Shown: positions 23,016 through 31,882, counted from the first letter of the stretch. The stretch is DNA of 49,669 nt from CAZJGG01 sp964545475 (GCA_964545475.1 CAZJGG010000016.1:1-49669); one strand, 5' to 3'. Translations and numbers: made by a program. Notes: generated from the letters alone by a model not told the origin.

Positions 23016-24716
23016 TTATTTAATTATTAAAACGCTTTTTTCAGATGGATTCCATTCGACGCTGGCTTTTAACTGCTCTGAAACATAACGCAGCGGCACT
23101 AACAGCCTGTCATCTTTTAAAACGGGGGCTACATCAAGCCCGGGAATAGTTTGGTTAAGAGTCATTTCTAAATTAATTTCGCCTAATACGATTTTTGCAA
23201 TTTTATTGTTTTCGTCCCAATCAACTTGGGCTTTTAAAGCCTCTGCGACAAAGCGGAGGGGCACATATGTGGAATTTCCAATAATTTCAGGAGCAACATC
23301 AGCCGTTAATGCTTCTGTGTTAACCGTATAATTTTTGTCTCCGATTTTAAGGTATACGCTGACAGTTTCCTCTTTATCTTCTTCCTTAGGCGCTTCCTCG
23401 GATGATTCTTCTTTCTTTTCTTCTGTAATTTTAACTTCGGTTATTTTTGCGCTTTCGTCTATTAAGGCAAGACCAAAGTTTCCTGTGTTTTGGAACTTAA
23501 CGTCTATAGTATTGTTAGAATAACGTTTACTGCCTAAAAACTCATATTTGCTTAATAAGTTGTTTGTAAAACGCATAATAGACAAGTTTTTCTTTTGGCT
23601 TTCGTTTAAAGATAAGGCATCGTAGTTAAAACCAACTGTTAGCGGCGCAGTTAGTTTTGTAACTTCATTGTCATCTACTTTAACTGTAATTTTGTACATG
23701 TAATTAACCAATGAATCATTTTTTGCGTTCATCTTATTTAAAGCCGTTTTTGTTTCTTCATGTATATTAAGCCTTGCAAATTCAACAAAAACTTTTGAGG
23801 CATTTTCAAAAACTTGATAAGGGACTGAAGCGTAAACTAATCCGTTTGTAACTTTAAACGGCTGTTTTGCATCTTTTAAAAGCTCTATTACATCTTTATC
23901 TATTTCCCTGCTTGTGGCCCCGCCGACTAAATCAAACTGAACATATTTATCGTCATCAATGAAATTTTTAACACTGTCATAATCTGATGATTTTGATTCG
24001 CCTGATGCACCTTTTACAAGGGGAGGCGCACCGGCATTACTTCCGCTATAGTTCGAGGCATAAAGGTATTGACCCGACTTAATGGCATCTATATCGCTTT
24101 TAATATGAATATAGTAACTGTGGGAAGATTCAACACCATCATTAACAGAAAAGTTGCTGCTTTCAAGCGCGGATTTAACAACTAAAGGGATTTTAACTGT
24201 AATGCCTTTTTTAACATCGCTTGTGAAAGTAAGCTCACCGGTTAATGTATTAAGGGAATATGAGTATTCGTTATGAACTTCTTTATAGTATACATCGCTA
24301 ACGTATTCGCCTTCTGTCATATCATACGTGCCTTTTATACCCATAAAATTATAAAGGGATAAATAAAGGGATTGGTGCTCTTGATTATTTAAAAGCGTTA
24401 TATTCTCTGTTACATCATTTGCCGCATCAACAAAATACCATTTTGCATTTGGAATTTCTACATTTATTTTTTCGCCTTCTTTTATGTCTTCATCGGCATA
24501 AATGTTTAAAACAGGGCAGGTCACTGCTTGATCAAACCAAAATCGTACAATACCTGTATACATATTATATACGTTTTTATGCTCAACAAACATTACGCTG
24601 GATTTCATGCCGTAATAAATACCAGAAACGTTGGTTTCTTTATCAGCGGCAAAAACATTAATAGGTAGGGAGTGTACCATTAATAATAGACTTAGTAAAA
24701 ATGCTACTTTTCTCAT
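23016..24716 (-). CDS. Secreted stalk-domain protein, 566 aa (paralogue 1)
   Basis: An N-terminal signal peptide (MRKVAFLLSLLLMVHSLPINVFA) precedes about 425 residues of unrecognised, probably beta-rich sequence. An acidic linker (KEESSEEAPKEEDKEE) leads to a C-terminal copper-amine-oxidase N-terminal-like domain at about 455-566. The latter has NSTYVPLRFVAEALKAQVDWD and DRLLVPLRYVSEQLKASVEW. This domain does not bind copper itself and is typical of clostridial wall and surface proteins. It is closely similar along its whole length to the next gene (24838-26580), so the two arose by tandem duplication. It has its own promoter and ribosome binding site (GGAGG). A structural or adhesive surface role is inferred. 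Confidence 0.85.
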   Translation of the reverse strand: MRKVAFLLSLLLMVHSLPINVFAADKETNVSGIYYGMKSSVMFVEHKNVYNMYTGIVRFWFDQAVTCPVLNIYADEDIKEGEKINVEIPNAKWYFVDAANDVTENITLLNNQEHQSLYLSLYNFMGIKGTYDMTEGEYVSDVYYKEVHNEYSYSLNTLTGELTFTSDVKKGITVKIPLVVKSALESSNFSVNDGVESSHSYYIHIKSDIDAIKSGQYLYASNYSGSNAGAPPLVKGASGESKSSDYDSVKNFIDDDKYVQFDLVGGATSREIDKDVIELLKDAKQPFKVTNGLVYASVPYQVFENASKVFVEFARLNIHEETKTALNKMNAKNDSLVNYMYKITVKVDDNEVTKLTAPLTVGFNYDALSLNESQKKNLSIMRFTNNLLSKYEFLGSKRYSNNTIDVKFQNTGNFGLALIDESAKITEVKITEEKKEESSEEAPKEEDKEETVSVYLKIGDKNYTVNTEALTADVAPEIIGNSTYVPLRFVAEALKAQVDWDENNKIAKIVLGEINLEMTLNQTIPGLDVAPVLKDDRLLVPLRYVSEQLKASVEWNPSEKSVLIIK

Positions 24717-24745
24717 AATTACCTCCTGTGTTTTTTTATTACTTT

Positions 24746-24774
24746 ATAATATAACAAATATTAACAAAAAACAA
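24746..24774 (-). promoter_or_regulatory. Promoter of the 566-aa stalk protein gene
   Basis: On the minus strand TTGTTT (24769-24774) and TATTAT (24746-24751) are separated by 17 bp. It lies between the terminator of the upstream paralogue and the GGAGG of this gene, so the two paralogues can be expressed independently. Confidence 0.5.
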
Positions 24775-24795
24775 GCATAAAAAAAGCATAAAAAA

Positions 24796-24817
24796 AGCCC
24801 TGCACATTTGCGGAGCT
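24796..24817 (-). terminator. Terminator after the 580-aa stalk protein gene
   Basis: On the minus strand AGCTCCGCA and TGCAGGGCT pair with one mismatch and one G-U, followed by a run of seven T. It lies 20 bp after the stop of the 580-aa gene. Confidence 0.75.
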
Positions 24818-24837
24818 AATTTCAATGTTTTCGTGTA

Positions 24838-26580
24838 TTAATTTGATAAACTTTTAGTTATTATAATGCTTCTCTCGTCGGAGTTCCAGTCCACGCTTGC
24901 TTTAAGTTGTTCTGAAACATATCTAAGCGGAATCATAAGCCTGCCGTCTATTAACAGAGGTTCAAAATCCATGCCGGGTATAGTTTGGTTAGCTGTCATT
25001 TGCAGCTTAACATCCCCTAATGCAATGGTTGCCATATTGTTGAGCTTATCCCAGCCGACTTCAGCGTTTAAAGCCTCCGCTACAAATCGTATAGGAACAT
25101 ATGTGTAATTTTTTATAATCTCTGGCGCAACATCAGCTGTCATTGTTTCACCGTTTACAGTATAGCTTTTATCACCGACTTTTAGAAATATAGTGGTTTT
25201 TTCTTCCTCTTTTACTACTTCTGCCGGCTCCTTTTTGTCTTGGCTGGCATTAACTGCATATTCAGTTATTTTTGCTGTTTCGTCAGTTATTGCAATACCA
25301 AAGTCTCCTGTATATTGAAACCTGACGTCAACTGAGTTGTTTGGGTAATGTTTGCCACCTAAAAACTCATATTTGCTTAACAAGCTGTTTGTAAAACGTA
25401 TTACAGACAATTTATTTTTTTGATTATCAGTTAATGCGTAGTTATCATAATTAAAACCAATTGTTAAAGGAGCGGTTAGTTGCTGAACCTCTTTATCATC
25501 CACCTTAACAACTATTCTGTACATAAAATTAATTAATGAAGAGTTTTTGTTATCCATTTTATAAAGAGCCGCTTTTGTCTCCTCTTGCAAATTAAGCTTT
25601 ACAAACTCAATAGAAACTTTTGAAGCGTTTGAAAAAACTTGATAGGGAATGGAAGCGGAAATAAAACGGTTTGTTACTTTAAAAGGTTGTTCCCCATCCT
25701 TTAAAAGACCTATAATATCTTTTCCAATTTCTTTTTTAACTTCACCAGCGTTTAATTCAAATTCTACATTTTTATTTTCATAGATAAGTTCTTTTGCTTT
25801 TTGATAATCCAACGATCTAAAATCTGTTGAAGATGTTTTTATTAACGGCGGTGTGTCTTCCTTATTTGTTCCGTAAGTTGTAGCAAAAAGATATTGACCG
25901 GACTGAACCGCATCAAGGTCACTTATTACTTCTACATAAAAGCTCTTTGTTTTATCTACTGTATTACCAAAAGTAAAACTGTTTCCAGTGTCCACAAGCA
26001 TATATGTCAAGATTGGAAGACTTATTGTTGTGCCTTTGCTAAAAGACTTGCTGAATGACAACTCTCCGGTTGAAGTGTTAAATTCATACAAATATTCATC
26101 TTCAGGTCTTCTTGGTGTATCGTCATAATCATTTAAAGAATCGTATTTAGTCTTTTTGTAGTACGAGTTACCTACATATTCACCTTCGCTTGTTTCATAA
26201 GTGCTCATAAGACCAATAAGATTATAAAGGTCTGTAACGGTAAAAGTTCTTATATTTTCAGCTAAAGAAGTATTAATGTTATTAGAACCGTCAATAAATT
26301 GCCATCTAGCTTCCGGTATTCTTATTTTTATTCTATCTCCGTTTTTAACGTCTTCATTTAAATAAATATTTAAAACAGGGCTAGTCTCAACTCTACCAAT
26401 CCCCATAAAATCTGAATTATTAACATTATGTGAAATGCCTTCCTTTTCAACGAAAAAAACGTTGGAGTTCATATTATAAAGTACGCCGGAAACGCTGTTT
26501 TCTCTTGCTGCACCAAAAACATTAACATTAAATGATAATAAAAATATAGTGAAAATAATTAAATGTCTAAATTTTTTCAT
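24838..26580 (-). CDS. Secreted stalk-domain protein, 580 aa (paralogue 2)
   Basis: It has the same architecture as its neighbour: a signal peptide (MKKFRHLIIFTIFLLSFNVNVFG), a long unrecognised region, an acidic-basic linker (DKKEPAEVVKEEEK), and the C-terminal copper-amine-oxidase-like domain (YTYVPIRFVAEALNAEVGWD and GRLMIPLRYVSEQLKASVDW). Shared blocks with the paralogue include the N-terminal SGVLYNMNSNVFFVE / SGIYYGMKSSVMFVE pair and LLSKYEFLGGKHYPNNSVDVRF near residue 420, here cited as LLSKYEFLG. The gene follows mecA by 16 bp on the same strand and probably shares its promoter. Function unknown; it is presumably displayed outside the cell. Confidence 0.85.
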   Translation of the reverse strand: MKKFRHLIIFTIFLLSFNVNVFGAARENSVSGVLYNMNSNVFFVEKEGISHNVNNSDFMGIGRVETSPVLNIYLNEDVKNGDRIKIRIPEARWQFIDGSNNINTSLAENIRTFTVTDLYNLIGLMSTYETSEGEYVGNSYYKKTKYDSLNDYDDTPRRPEDEYLYEFNTSTGELSFSKSFSKGTTISLPILTYMLVDTGNSFTFGNTVDKTKSFYVEVISDLDAVQSGQYLFATTYGTNKEDTPPLIKTSSTDFRSLDYQKAKELIYENKNVEFELNAGEVKKEIGKDIIGLLKDGEQPFKVTNRFISASIPYQVFSNASKVSIEFVKLNLQEETKAALYKMDNKNSSLINFMYRIVVKVDDKEVQQLTAPLTIGFNYDNYALTDNQKNKLSVIRFTNSLLSKYEFLGGKHYPNNSVDVRFQYTGDFGIAITDETAKITEYAVNASQDKKEPAEVVKEEEKTTIFLKVGDKSYTVNGETMTADVAPEIIKNYTYVPIRFVAEALNAEVGWDKLNNMATIALGDVKLQMTANQTIPGMDFEPLLIDGRLMIPLRYVSEQLKASVDWNSDERSIIITKSLSN

Positions 26581-26596
26581 GTTTTCTCCTTTATTG

Positions 26597-27250
26597 TTAT
26601 TTGTTCAAATATTGTGCCATAATTTTTATAGCAGGATTCTTTATAATAATCTCGCCATGTTCTGTTAAATAATGTTTAGAAATTGCTGTTGAAATATGCT
26701 TTTGACCATATTCGCTTAAAACAGCGTCAATATCATCGCTGGAAATACTATCCTGGGGCGAATCATTTTGTAAAAACAGAAAATATCTGTTTTGATTTTT
26801 GAACAAAATATTAGTGCCGTTAAATATGCCGTAAAGTCTTACAGAAGCACTTGTAACGGTATCAAGGGAGTCAAAAGAAAATATAGAAATATTACTTGTT
26901 TTTTCCTGTTTCCTTTTTTCATTTTTTCTTCTACTTTTTGTTTTTGAAGTATCCACTTGTTTTAACTGTTCCAACAAACTAAAACGTTCCTCAATATCGG
27001 AAACGCTTGCAACCTTTGTAACAATTATTGTTATACCGTCAACTGCGAATGGAATTGCTTCAATCATAAGAGGAACATTATCTGCATCAAAACCGCATTC
27101 AATAGATGCTTGTTCCATCATTTCACGAAAAAGCGATTGGGTTTTTTCAGAGCCATAAGCTAGTTCTGCAATTCTAATATCTCTAGCCTCTAAATCTTGA
27201 TGACTTAATATAATTTTAACTTGGTTATCGCTTATTTTTTCTATTTTCAT
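26597..27250 (-). CDS. mecA: MecA-family adaptor protein
   Basis: MecA delivers substrates to the ClpC-ClpP protease and promotes ClpC assembly in the cytoplasm. The 217-aa product starts MKIEKISDNQVKIILSHQDL. It has an N-terminal substrate-binding domain (about 1-82, FREMMEQASIECGF), a very basic linker (about 100-118, KTKSRRKNEKRKQEK) and a C-terminal ClpC-binding domain (about 121-217). The ATG at 27250 is preferred because AGGA lies upstream and a good promoter (27298-27326) sits inside the longer open frame that begins at 27343. It is divergent from mtnA and followed closely by a secreted protein gene, probably co-transcribed. Confidence 0.9.
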   Translation of the reverse strand: MKIEKISDNQVKIILSHQDLEARDIRIAELAYGSEKTQSLFREMMEQASIECGFDADNVPLMIEAIPFAVDGITIIVTKVASVSDIEERFSLLEQLKQVDTSKTKSRRKNEKRKQEKTSNISIFSFDSLDTVTSASVRLYGIFNGTNILFKNQNRYFLFLQNDSPQDSISSDDIDAVLSEYGQKHISTAISKHYLTEHGEIIIKNPAIKIMAQYLNK

Positions 27251-27297
27251 ATTTTCACATCCTAACATAAAATCGCAATTAACAGCACCCCAACTAT

Positions 27298-27326
27298 AGT
27301 ATATGTAATATACGATAAAAAGTAAA
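27298..27326 (-). promoter_or_regulatory. mecA promoter
   Basis: On the minus strand TTTACT (27321-27326) and TATACT (27298-27303) are separated by exactly 17 bp, about 48 bp before the mecA ATG. Confidence 0.7.
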
Positions 27327-27361
27327 GTGGGGATTGATTCCACCGAAATCGGTTATTTAAC

Positions 27362-27455
27362 ACTGTTTCCAAGTGAATTCATAGACAAATATTTATTAAA
27401 CCTATGGTTCATAAGTATTTAATAAATATTTTGTCTGCCTTTTGATGCGGAAACA
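27362..27455. repeat. Long imperfect inverted repeat in the mecA-mtnA spacer
   Basis: The outer arms actgtttcc (27362) and ggaaacagt (to 27455) and the inner arms 27383-27400 (agacaaatatttattaaa) and 27418-27436 (inverse, with one extra base) can form a long cruciform or RNA hairpin. It lies between the mecA and mtnA promoters. The rest of this 410-bp spacer contains only those promoters. Confidence 0.7.
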
Positions 27456-27584
27456 GTTTGATTATGCCCAGTTTTCTAATTTGTAATAATTTTTTCTGGT
27501 TTGTAACATAATTGTAATGAGATAATTTCTGCGTAATATTACCATAAAATACTATTAAAAAATTTTTTCTTTGTCAAGATTTAT

Positions 27585-27612
27585 TTGAAATTTGACATAA
27601 TCATGTTATAAT
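27585..27612 (+). promoter_or_regulatory. mtnA promoter
   Basis: TTGAAA (27585-27590) and TATAAT (27607-27612) are separated by 16 bp. The leader of about 40 nt is too short for a SAM riboswitch, which often controls methionine-salvage genes in Firmicutes. Confidence 0.65.
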
Positions 27613-27660
27613 AAATGGAAGGACTTATGCAGCTTACAGCGAAACGGAGCGTGCCAAGCT

Positions 27661-28737
27661 ATGAAAGATATTTTTAAAATAGACACCGTTAGGCTTAACG
27701 AAAATAAAGACAAAATAATAACATTAGACCAAACAAGGCTTCCTTCTCATGTGGAATATATTGAATTGTGCAACAAAGAAGATGTTTATGATGCAATTAA
27801 AAAACTGAAAGTAAGGGGCGCTCCTGCAATTGGTGTTGCTGCGGCTTTCGGGATTTACGTTTCTTGTCTTAAAATTAAAACCAAGTCTTTTGATGAATTT
27901 TGCAAATATTTTACAGAAATAAAGGACTACTTAAACTCTTCGAGACCAACGGCGGTTAACCTTTTTTGGGCTCTTGACAGAATGGAAAAATGCTTGTTGA
28001 AAAACAAAAGCACATTAGTATCAGAAATTATTGAGGCACTTCTTAAAGAAGCCGAAAATATTATGGAAGAGGATACTACTATGTGCAAGAAAATCGGTGA
28101 ACACGGTGCATCTCTTATAAAAGACGGCATGGGCTTATTAACTCATTGCAACGCCGGAACGCTGGCTACAAGCAAATATGGAACGGCTTTAGCGCCTGTT
28201 TATGTTGCTTATGAGCAGGGGGCAAAAAACATTAAGGTGTATTGCGACGAAACACGTCCGCTTTTGCAAGGCGCAAGGCTGACGGCATTTGAACTTAATT
28301 CATTTGGCATTGATACAACGCTTATATGCGACAATATGGCGTCTATTGTTATGAGAAACGGTTTTATAGACGCCGTTTTTGTAGGGTGTGACAGGGTGGC
28401 CGGAAACGGCGATATGGCCAACAAAATAGGAACGTCCGGCGTTGCCGTTTTAGCAAAGTTTTATAGCATTCCATTTTATGTTTGTGCTCCTTCCTCTACA
28501 ATTGACATAAACACAAAAACAGGCGACGATATTGAAATAGAGATTAGAGAGGGTTCTGAAATAACCGACCTGTGGTATAAAAATAAAATGGCGCCGGAGG
28601 GTATAAAAACATATAATCCGGCATTCGACATCACATTGGCTTCGCTTATTACCGGTTATATTACCGAAAAAGGAATTTTTAAACCGGAAGATATTAAAAA
28701 AGCGAGGGATTTAAATGAGTCCATCAAACATTTATAA
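27661..28737 (+). CDS. mtnA: S-methyl-5-thioribose-1-phosphate isomerase
   Basis: MtnA converts methylthioribose-1-phosphate to methylthioribulose-1-phosphate in the methionine salvage pathway. It is 358 aa, typical. It has KVRGAPAIGVAAAFG near the N-terminus, the catalytic Cys region THCNAGTLAT and the Asp region VGCDRVAGNGDMANKIGT, which separates it from eIF2B regulatory subunits. In anaerobes MtnA can also serve a methylthioadenosine 'shunt'; no other salvage gene is in the window. GGAG lies 11 nt before the ATG, which is rather far. The 3' end overlaps the next gene by 23 bp. Confidence 0.95.
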   Translation: MKDIFKIDTVRLNENKDKIITLDQTRLPSHVEYIELCNKEDVYDAIKKLKVRGAPAIGVAAAFGIYVSCLKIKTKSFDEFCKYFTEIKDYLNSSRPTAVNLFWALDRMEKCLLKNKSTLVSEIIEALLKEAENIMEEDTTMCKKIGEHGASLIKDGMGLLTHCNAGTLATSKYGTALAPVYVAYEQGAKNIKVYCDETRPLLQGARLTAFELNSFGIDTTLICDNMASIVMRNGFIDAVFVGCDRVAGNGDMANKIGTSGVAVLAKFYSIPFYVCAPSSTIDINTKTGDDIEIEIREGSEITDLWYKNKMAPEGIKTYNPAFDITLASLITGYITEKGIFKPEDIKKARDLNESIKHL

Positions 28738-29887
28738 AACAAAAGTTTCTGCTTTTGTTATTTTAGTTTTATTTATTTTAATGTCATTATTTTCTTGGTA
28801 TATATCTAACAAAATACTTAAAATGGTTGAGCAGTCTGTGGGGAACGAAGCAAAGCACCTTGCTTATGCTTTATCACAAATTATTGAGCAGGATATAGAA
28901 AGTTATGAAAATTTAGTTGAAACCCTTGATTCAAATTCCGACTATTATTTGAAAATGCATAAATTATTTAATGATATAAAAAACAGTACAGGCGCAGATT
29001 ATATATATACTGTTAAAATGATTAGTGATACAGAGTATATGTATATTCTTGACGGCGAAGAATTTGATTCTGAAAACTATTCTCCGATAGCATTAGTGGA
29101 GGAGGCGTACGAGGAAACTGTATTGGCAGATAAGTCAAAAAAACCATATTCCACAAAGGCTGTAAATTATGAAAAATGGGGAATGGTTATAACCGGGTAT
29201 GCCCCGATATTTAACCATGAAACTGGGAAGTACCACGGCATGGCTTCTGTTGATTTCTCTTACGAGAATTATTCAAAGCAAATAAAAAAGTTACAAACAG
29301 AAATGCTGACTTTTGCACTTTTCATATGTTTATGCGTTTTGTTACTAATTATTTCTTTAATGTCCAGGTTTGTAAACCCATTAATTACAGATTATTTAAC
29401 AAAACAAACAAGTAAACGTCATTTTGATTACATATTAAAAAAACATATTGAGGCTTCAAAACTTTTGGTAAAACCACTTTCAGTTCTTGTAATTGATATG
29501 GACAATTTTAAAACTATAAATGATAAATACGGGCACGTTATTGGAGATACAGTTATTATTAAGACAGCGGAGGCAATTTCACATACTTTAAGGGATACAG
29601 ACTGCTTAGGACGTTACGGCGGAGATGAGTTTGTTGCTTCTTTATATGGTTCTAATGCAGAACAAGCCTTGCAAGTTGCAAAAAGGATCGTTGCGGCTGT
29701 TAACGGAAAAGAAATTCAAGTAAACGGTGAGATTATAAAGTCAACTGTAAGTATAGGCGTTTATGAATATGACAAAAATAATGATGCTAACATTGCAGAC
29801 ATAATTAAAAAAGCAGACGAAGCCCTTTATATAGCGAAAGAGCAGAAGAATATGGCGGTTTTATATAGTGTAAAAGAAAAAATGTAA
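28715..29887 (+). CDS. Membrane diguanylate cyclase with Cache-like sensor
   Basis: This 390-aa enzyme makes cyclic di-GMP from GTP. TM1 (about 10-32), an extracytoplasmic sensor (33-194) ending in MVITGYAPIFNHETGKYHG (Cache-like), and TM2 (about 196-218) precede a GGDEF domain. The active-site GGDEF is at 302-306. The product-inhibition site RDTD is at 293-296, five residues upstream, so the enzyme should be active and feedback-regulated. The sensor resembles that of the second chemoreceptor at 15335. GAGGG lies 6 nt before the ATG, inside mtnA; the 23-bp overlap suggests coupled translation. A terminator follows. Confidence 0.93.
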   Translation: MSPSNIYKTKVSAFVILVLFILMSLFSWYISNKILKMVEQSVGNEAKHLAYALSQIIEQDIESYENLVETLDSNSDYYLKMHKLFNDIKNSTGADYIYTVKMISDTEYMYILDGEEFDSENYSPIALVEEAYEETVLADKSKKPYSTKAVNYEKWGMVITGYAPIFNHETGKYHGMASVDFSYENYSKQIKKLQTEMLTFALFICLCVLLLIISLMSRFVNPLITDYLTKQTSKRHFDYILKKHIEASKLLVKPLSVLVIDMDNFKTINDKYGHVIGDTVIIKTAEAISHTLRDTDCLGRYGGDEFVASLYGSNAEQALQVAKRIVAAVNGKEIQVNGEIIKSTVSIGVYEYDKNNDANIADIIKKADEALYIAKEQKNMAVLYSVKEKM

Positions 29888-29896
29888 TTGTTTTGT

Positions 29897-29935
29897 AAAG
29901 AGCTTTTGCCATTTATTACGGCAGGCTCTTTTTTA
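29897..29935 (+). terminator. Terminator after the diguanylate cyclase gene
   Basis: Imperfect arms aaagagcttttgcc (29897-29910) and ggcaggctcttt (29920-29931) are followed by T-rich sequence, 9 bp after the stop. Confidence 0.75.
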
Positions 29936-29984
29936 TTTCAGTTCTTATTTAGCATAATGAAATATGTCTTTTTTGTTAATATGG

Positions 29985-30013
29985 TTGATTTTAGCACTAA
30001 AATGGCATATAAT
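29985..30013 (+). promoter_or_regulatory. uppP promoter
   Basis: TTGATT (29985-29990) and TATAAT (30008-30013) are separated by 17 bp, 37 bp before the uppP ATG. It probably also drives pheS-pheT. Confidence 0.7.
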
Positions 30014-30050
30014 TCTGATTTATAAAACATAAAACAATGAGGGGTATACT

Positions 30051-30836
30051 ATGGATTTAATAAAGGCTATAATTTTAGGGATAGTGCAAGGTCTTGCAGA
30101 ATTCCTGCCTATTAGCTCTTCCGGGCATTTGGTGCTTATGCAAAAGCTGTTTGGTATTGAAGAACCATCTCTAGCGTTTTCCGTTTTACTCCATGTGGGG
30201 ACGCTTATTCCCGTTTTAGTTGTTTATTGGAAAGACTTTTGGCGGCTTATTAAAAATCCATTCCAAAGAATGACGGCTTTGCTTATTTTCGGTACGATTC
30301 CTGCCGTTGTTGTTGCGCTTTTGTTCGGAGATTTAGTTGATTCATTTTTTTCTACAGGAAAAACACTTTCAATGGGATTTTTTATAACCGGAATTATTTT
30401 GCTTGTTTCTGATAGGTTTAATGAGGGTTCAAAAAAGATGAAAAACGTAAGCCCTGTAGACGCCATTTTAATTGGTTGTTGTCAGGCTATAGCAATAACT
30501 CCGGCAATTTCTCGCTCTGGAAGCACCATTACCGGGGCATTATTCAGAGGTCTTAACAGAAAAGATGCGGCTAAGTTTTCTTTTATGTTAAGTGTTCCTG
30601 CCATACTTGGCGGTGCGGTTTTAGAAATTGTAAAAATTTTAAAAGGCGAAAATGTTATGGAAGGTTTTCAGTTTTTGCCTGCCGCTCTTGGTTTTATTGC
30701 ATCTATGATAACCGGTTATTTTGCTATTAAGTTTATGATTAAGCTTATACAAAACAGAAGCCTTAAATATTTTTCATTTTATGTTTTTGGTGTTGGGGCG
30801 TTTGTTTTAATATTAGGATTTTTAGGAAGACTTTAA
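30051..30836 (+). CDS. uppP: Undecaprenyl-diphosphatase
   Basis: UppP (BacA) is an integral membrane enzyme that dephosphorylates undecaprenyl pyrophosphate to recycle the lipid carrier for cell-wall synthesis; extra copies give bacitracin resistance. It is 261 aa with about eight hydrophobic helices. The two signature motifs are present: GLAEFLPISSSGHL near residue 14 and ITPAISRSGSTI near residue 150. GAGGGG precedes the ATG. It is followed 26 bp later by pheS on the same strand, with no terminator between them. Confidence 0.96.
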   Translation: MDLIKAIILGIVQGLAEFLPISSSGHLVLMQKLFGIEEPSLAFSVLLHVGTLIPVLVVYWKDFWRLIKNPFQRMTALLIFGTIPAVVVALLFGDLVDSFFSTGKTLSMGFFITGIILLVSDRFNEGSKKMKNVSPVDAILIGCCQAIAITPAISRSGSTITGALFRGLNRKDAAKFSFMLSVPAILGGAVLEIVKILKGENVMEGFQFLPAALGFIASMITGYFAIKFMIKLIQNRSLKYFSFYVFGVGAFVLILGFLGRL

Positions 30837-30862
30837 GATTTTTATAAAAGGAGAATTTATAC

Positions 30863-31882
30863 ATGAGAGAAAAGCTTAAAGAAATAATGCTAAATTGCGA
30901 AAAAAGCATTTCTAGCATTGCGGATTTAAAGGAGCTTGAAGAATTAAGGCTTAACGTTATGGGCAAAAAAGGGGAGCTTACACAGCTTTTAAAGTCCTTA
31001 GGCACTCTTTCCCCAGAGGAACGCCCGGCAGCAGGGCAAATGGTTCACGAAGCAAGGGAAAAAATTGAAGCCCATATTGAAAATGCTAAAAAGACGTTTT
31101 TAACAAAAGCTCAGTCTGCGAAAATTTTAGCAGAAGAAATAGACGTTACAATGCCTGGAGCTAAATTTGAGCTTGGCGCAAAACATCCGATGACAAAGGT
31201 TATTGACGACCTTAAAAATATATTTATCGGTATGGGTTACGAAATTGCCGAAGGACCAGACATTGAAACAAGTTATTATAACTTTGAGGCTTTAAACATT
31301 GGAAAATACCACCCTACAAGGGATGAACAGGATACATTTTATTTAGACGGGGAATACCTTCTTCGCACTCAAACTTCCCCGGTTCAGGTTCATGTTTTGG
31401 AAAAGGGTAAGCTGCCTATCCGTGTTATTGCGCCGGGGCGTGTTTTTCGCTCAGACCAGGTGGACGCAACTCACTCTCCTGTGTTTACACAGCTTGAAGG
31501 TATTGTTGTTGACGAATGCATTACAATGGGGGATTTAAAAGGCTCTCTTTCAGTTTTTGCAAAAGAACTGTTCGGAAGTTCCACAAAAGTGCGCTTCCGC
31601 CCACATTACTTCCCATTTACAGAGCCCAGCGCAGAAATGGATGCTTCCTGCTTTGCCTGCGGCGGTTCTGGCTGCCGTGTTTGCAAAAACAGCGGCTGGA
31701 TAGAGCTTTTAGGCTGCGGCATGGTTCACCCTAACGTTTTAAGAATGTCTGGCGTAGACCCGGAAAAATATTCTGGATTCGCTTTTGGTATGGGGCTTGA
31801 AAGAATCGCCATGCAACGTTATGGTATAACAGATATGCGCTTGCTTTTTGAAAATGATGTAACGTTCTTAAAACAGTTTTAG
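30863..31882 (+). CDS. pheS: Phenylalanyl-tRNA synthetase alpha subunit
   Basis: PheS is the catalytic subunit of the alpha2-beta2 enzyme that charges tRNA-Phe. It is 339 aa. An N-terminal coiled coil (about 1-85) is followed by a class II synthetase core with HPMTKVIDDLKNIF and PGRVFRSDQVDATHSPVFTQLEG, cited as FRSDQVDATHSP. Motif 3 is GFAFGMGLERIAM near the C-terminus. Four Cys in CFACGGSGCRVC may bind a metal, as in some clostridial forms. AAAGGAG lies 9 nt before the ATG. No T-box leader is visible between uppP and pheS. Confidence 0.97.
   Translation: MREKLKEIMLNCEKSISSIADLKELEELRLNVMGKKGELTQLLKSLGTLSPEERPAAGQMVHEAREKIEAHIENAKKTFLTKAQSAKILAEEIDVTMPGAKFELGAKHPMTKVIDDLKNIFIGMGYEIAEGPDIETSYYNFEALNIGKYHPTRDEQDTFYLDGEYLLRTQTSPVQVHVLEKGKLPIRVIAPGRVFRSDQVDATHSPVFTQLEGIVVDECITMGDLKGSLSVFAKELFGSSTKVRFRPHYFPFTEPSAEMDASCFACGGSGCRVCKNSGWIELLGCGMVHPNVLRMSGVDPEKYSGFAFGMGLERIAMQRYGITDMRLLFENDVTFLKQF

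Noticed and set aside
27251..27343. Longer N-terminus for MecA with a hydrophobic segment
   Set aside because: The mecA promoter (TTTACT-17-TATACT) lies inside it, and MKIEKISDNQ is the family start.
27613..27660. SAM riboswitch before mtnA
   Set aside because: The leader is about 40 nt and shows none of the S-box features.
30837..30862. T-box leader before pheS
   Set aside because: Only 26 bp separate uppP and pheS; there is no specifier or T-box sequence.
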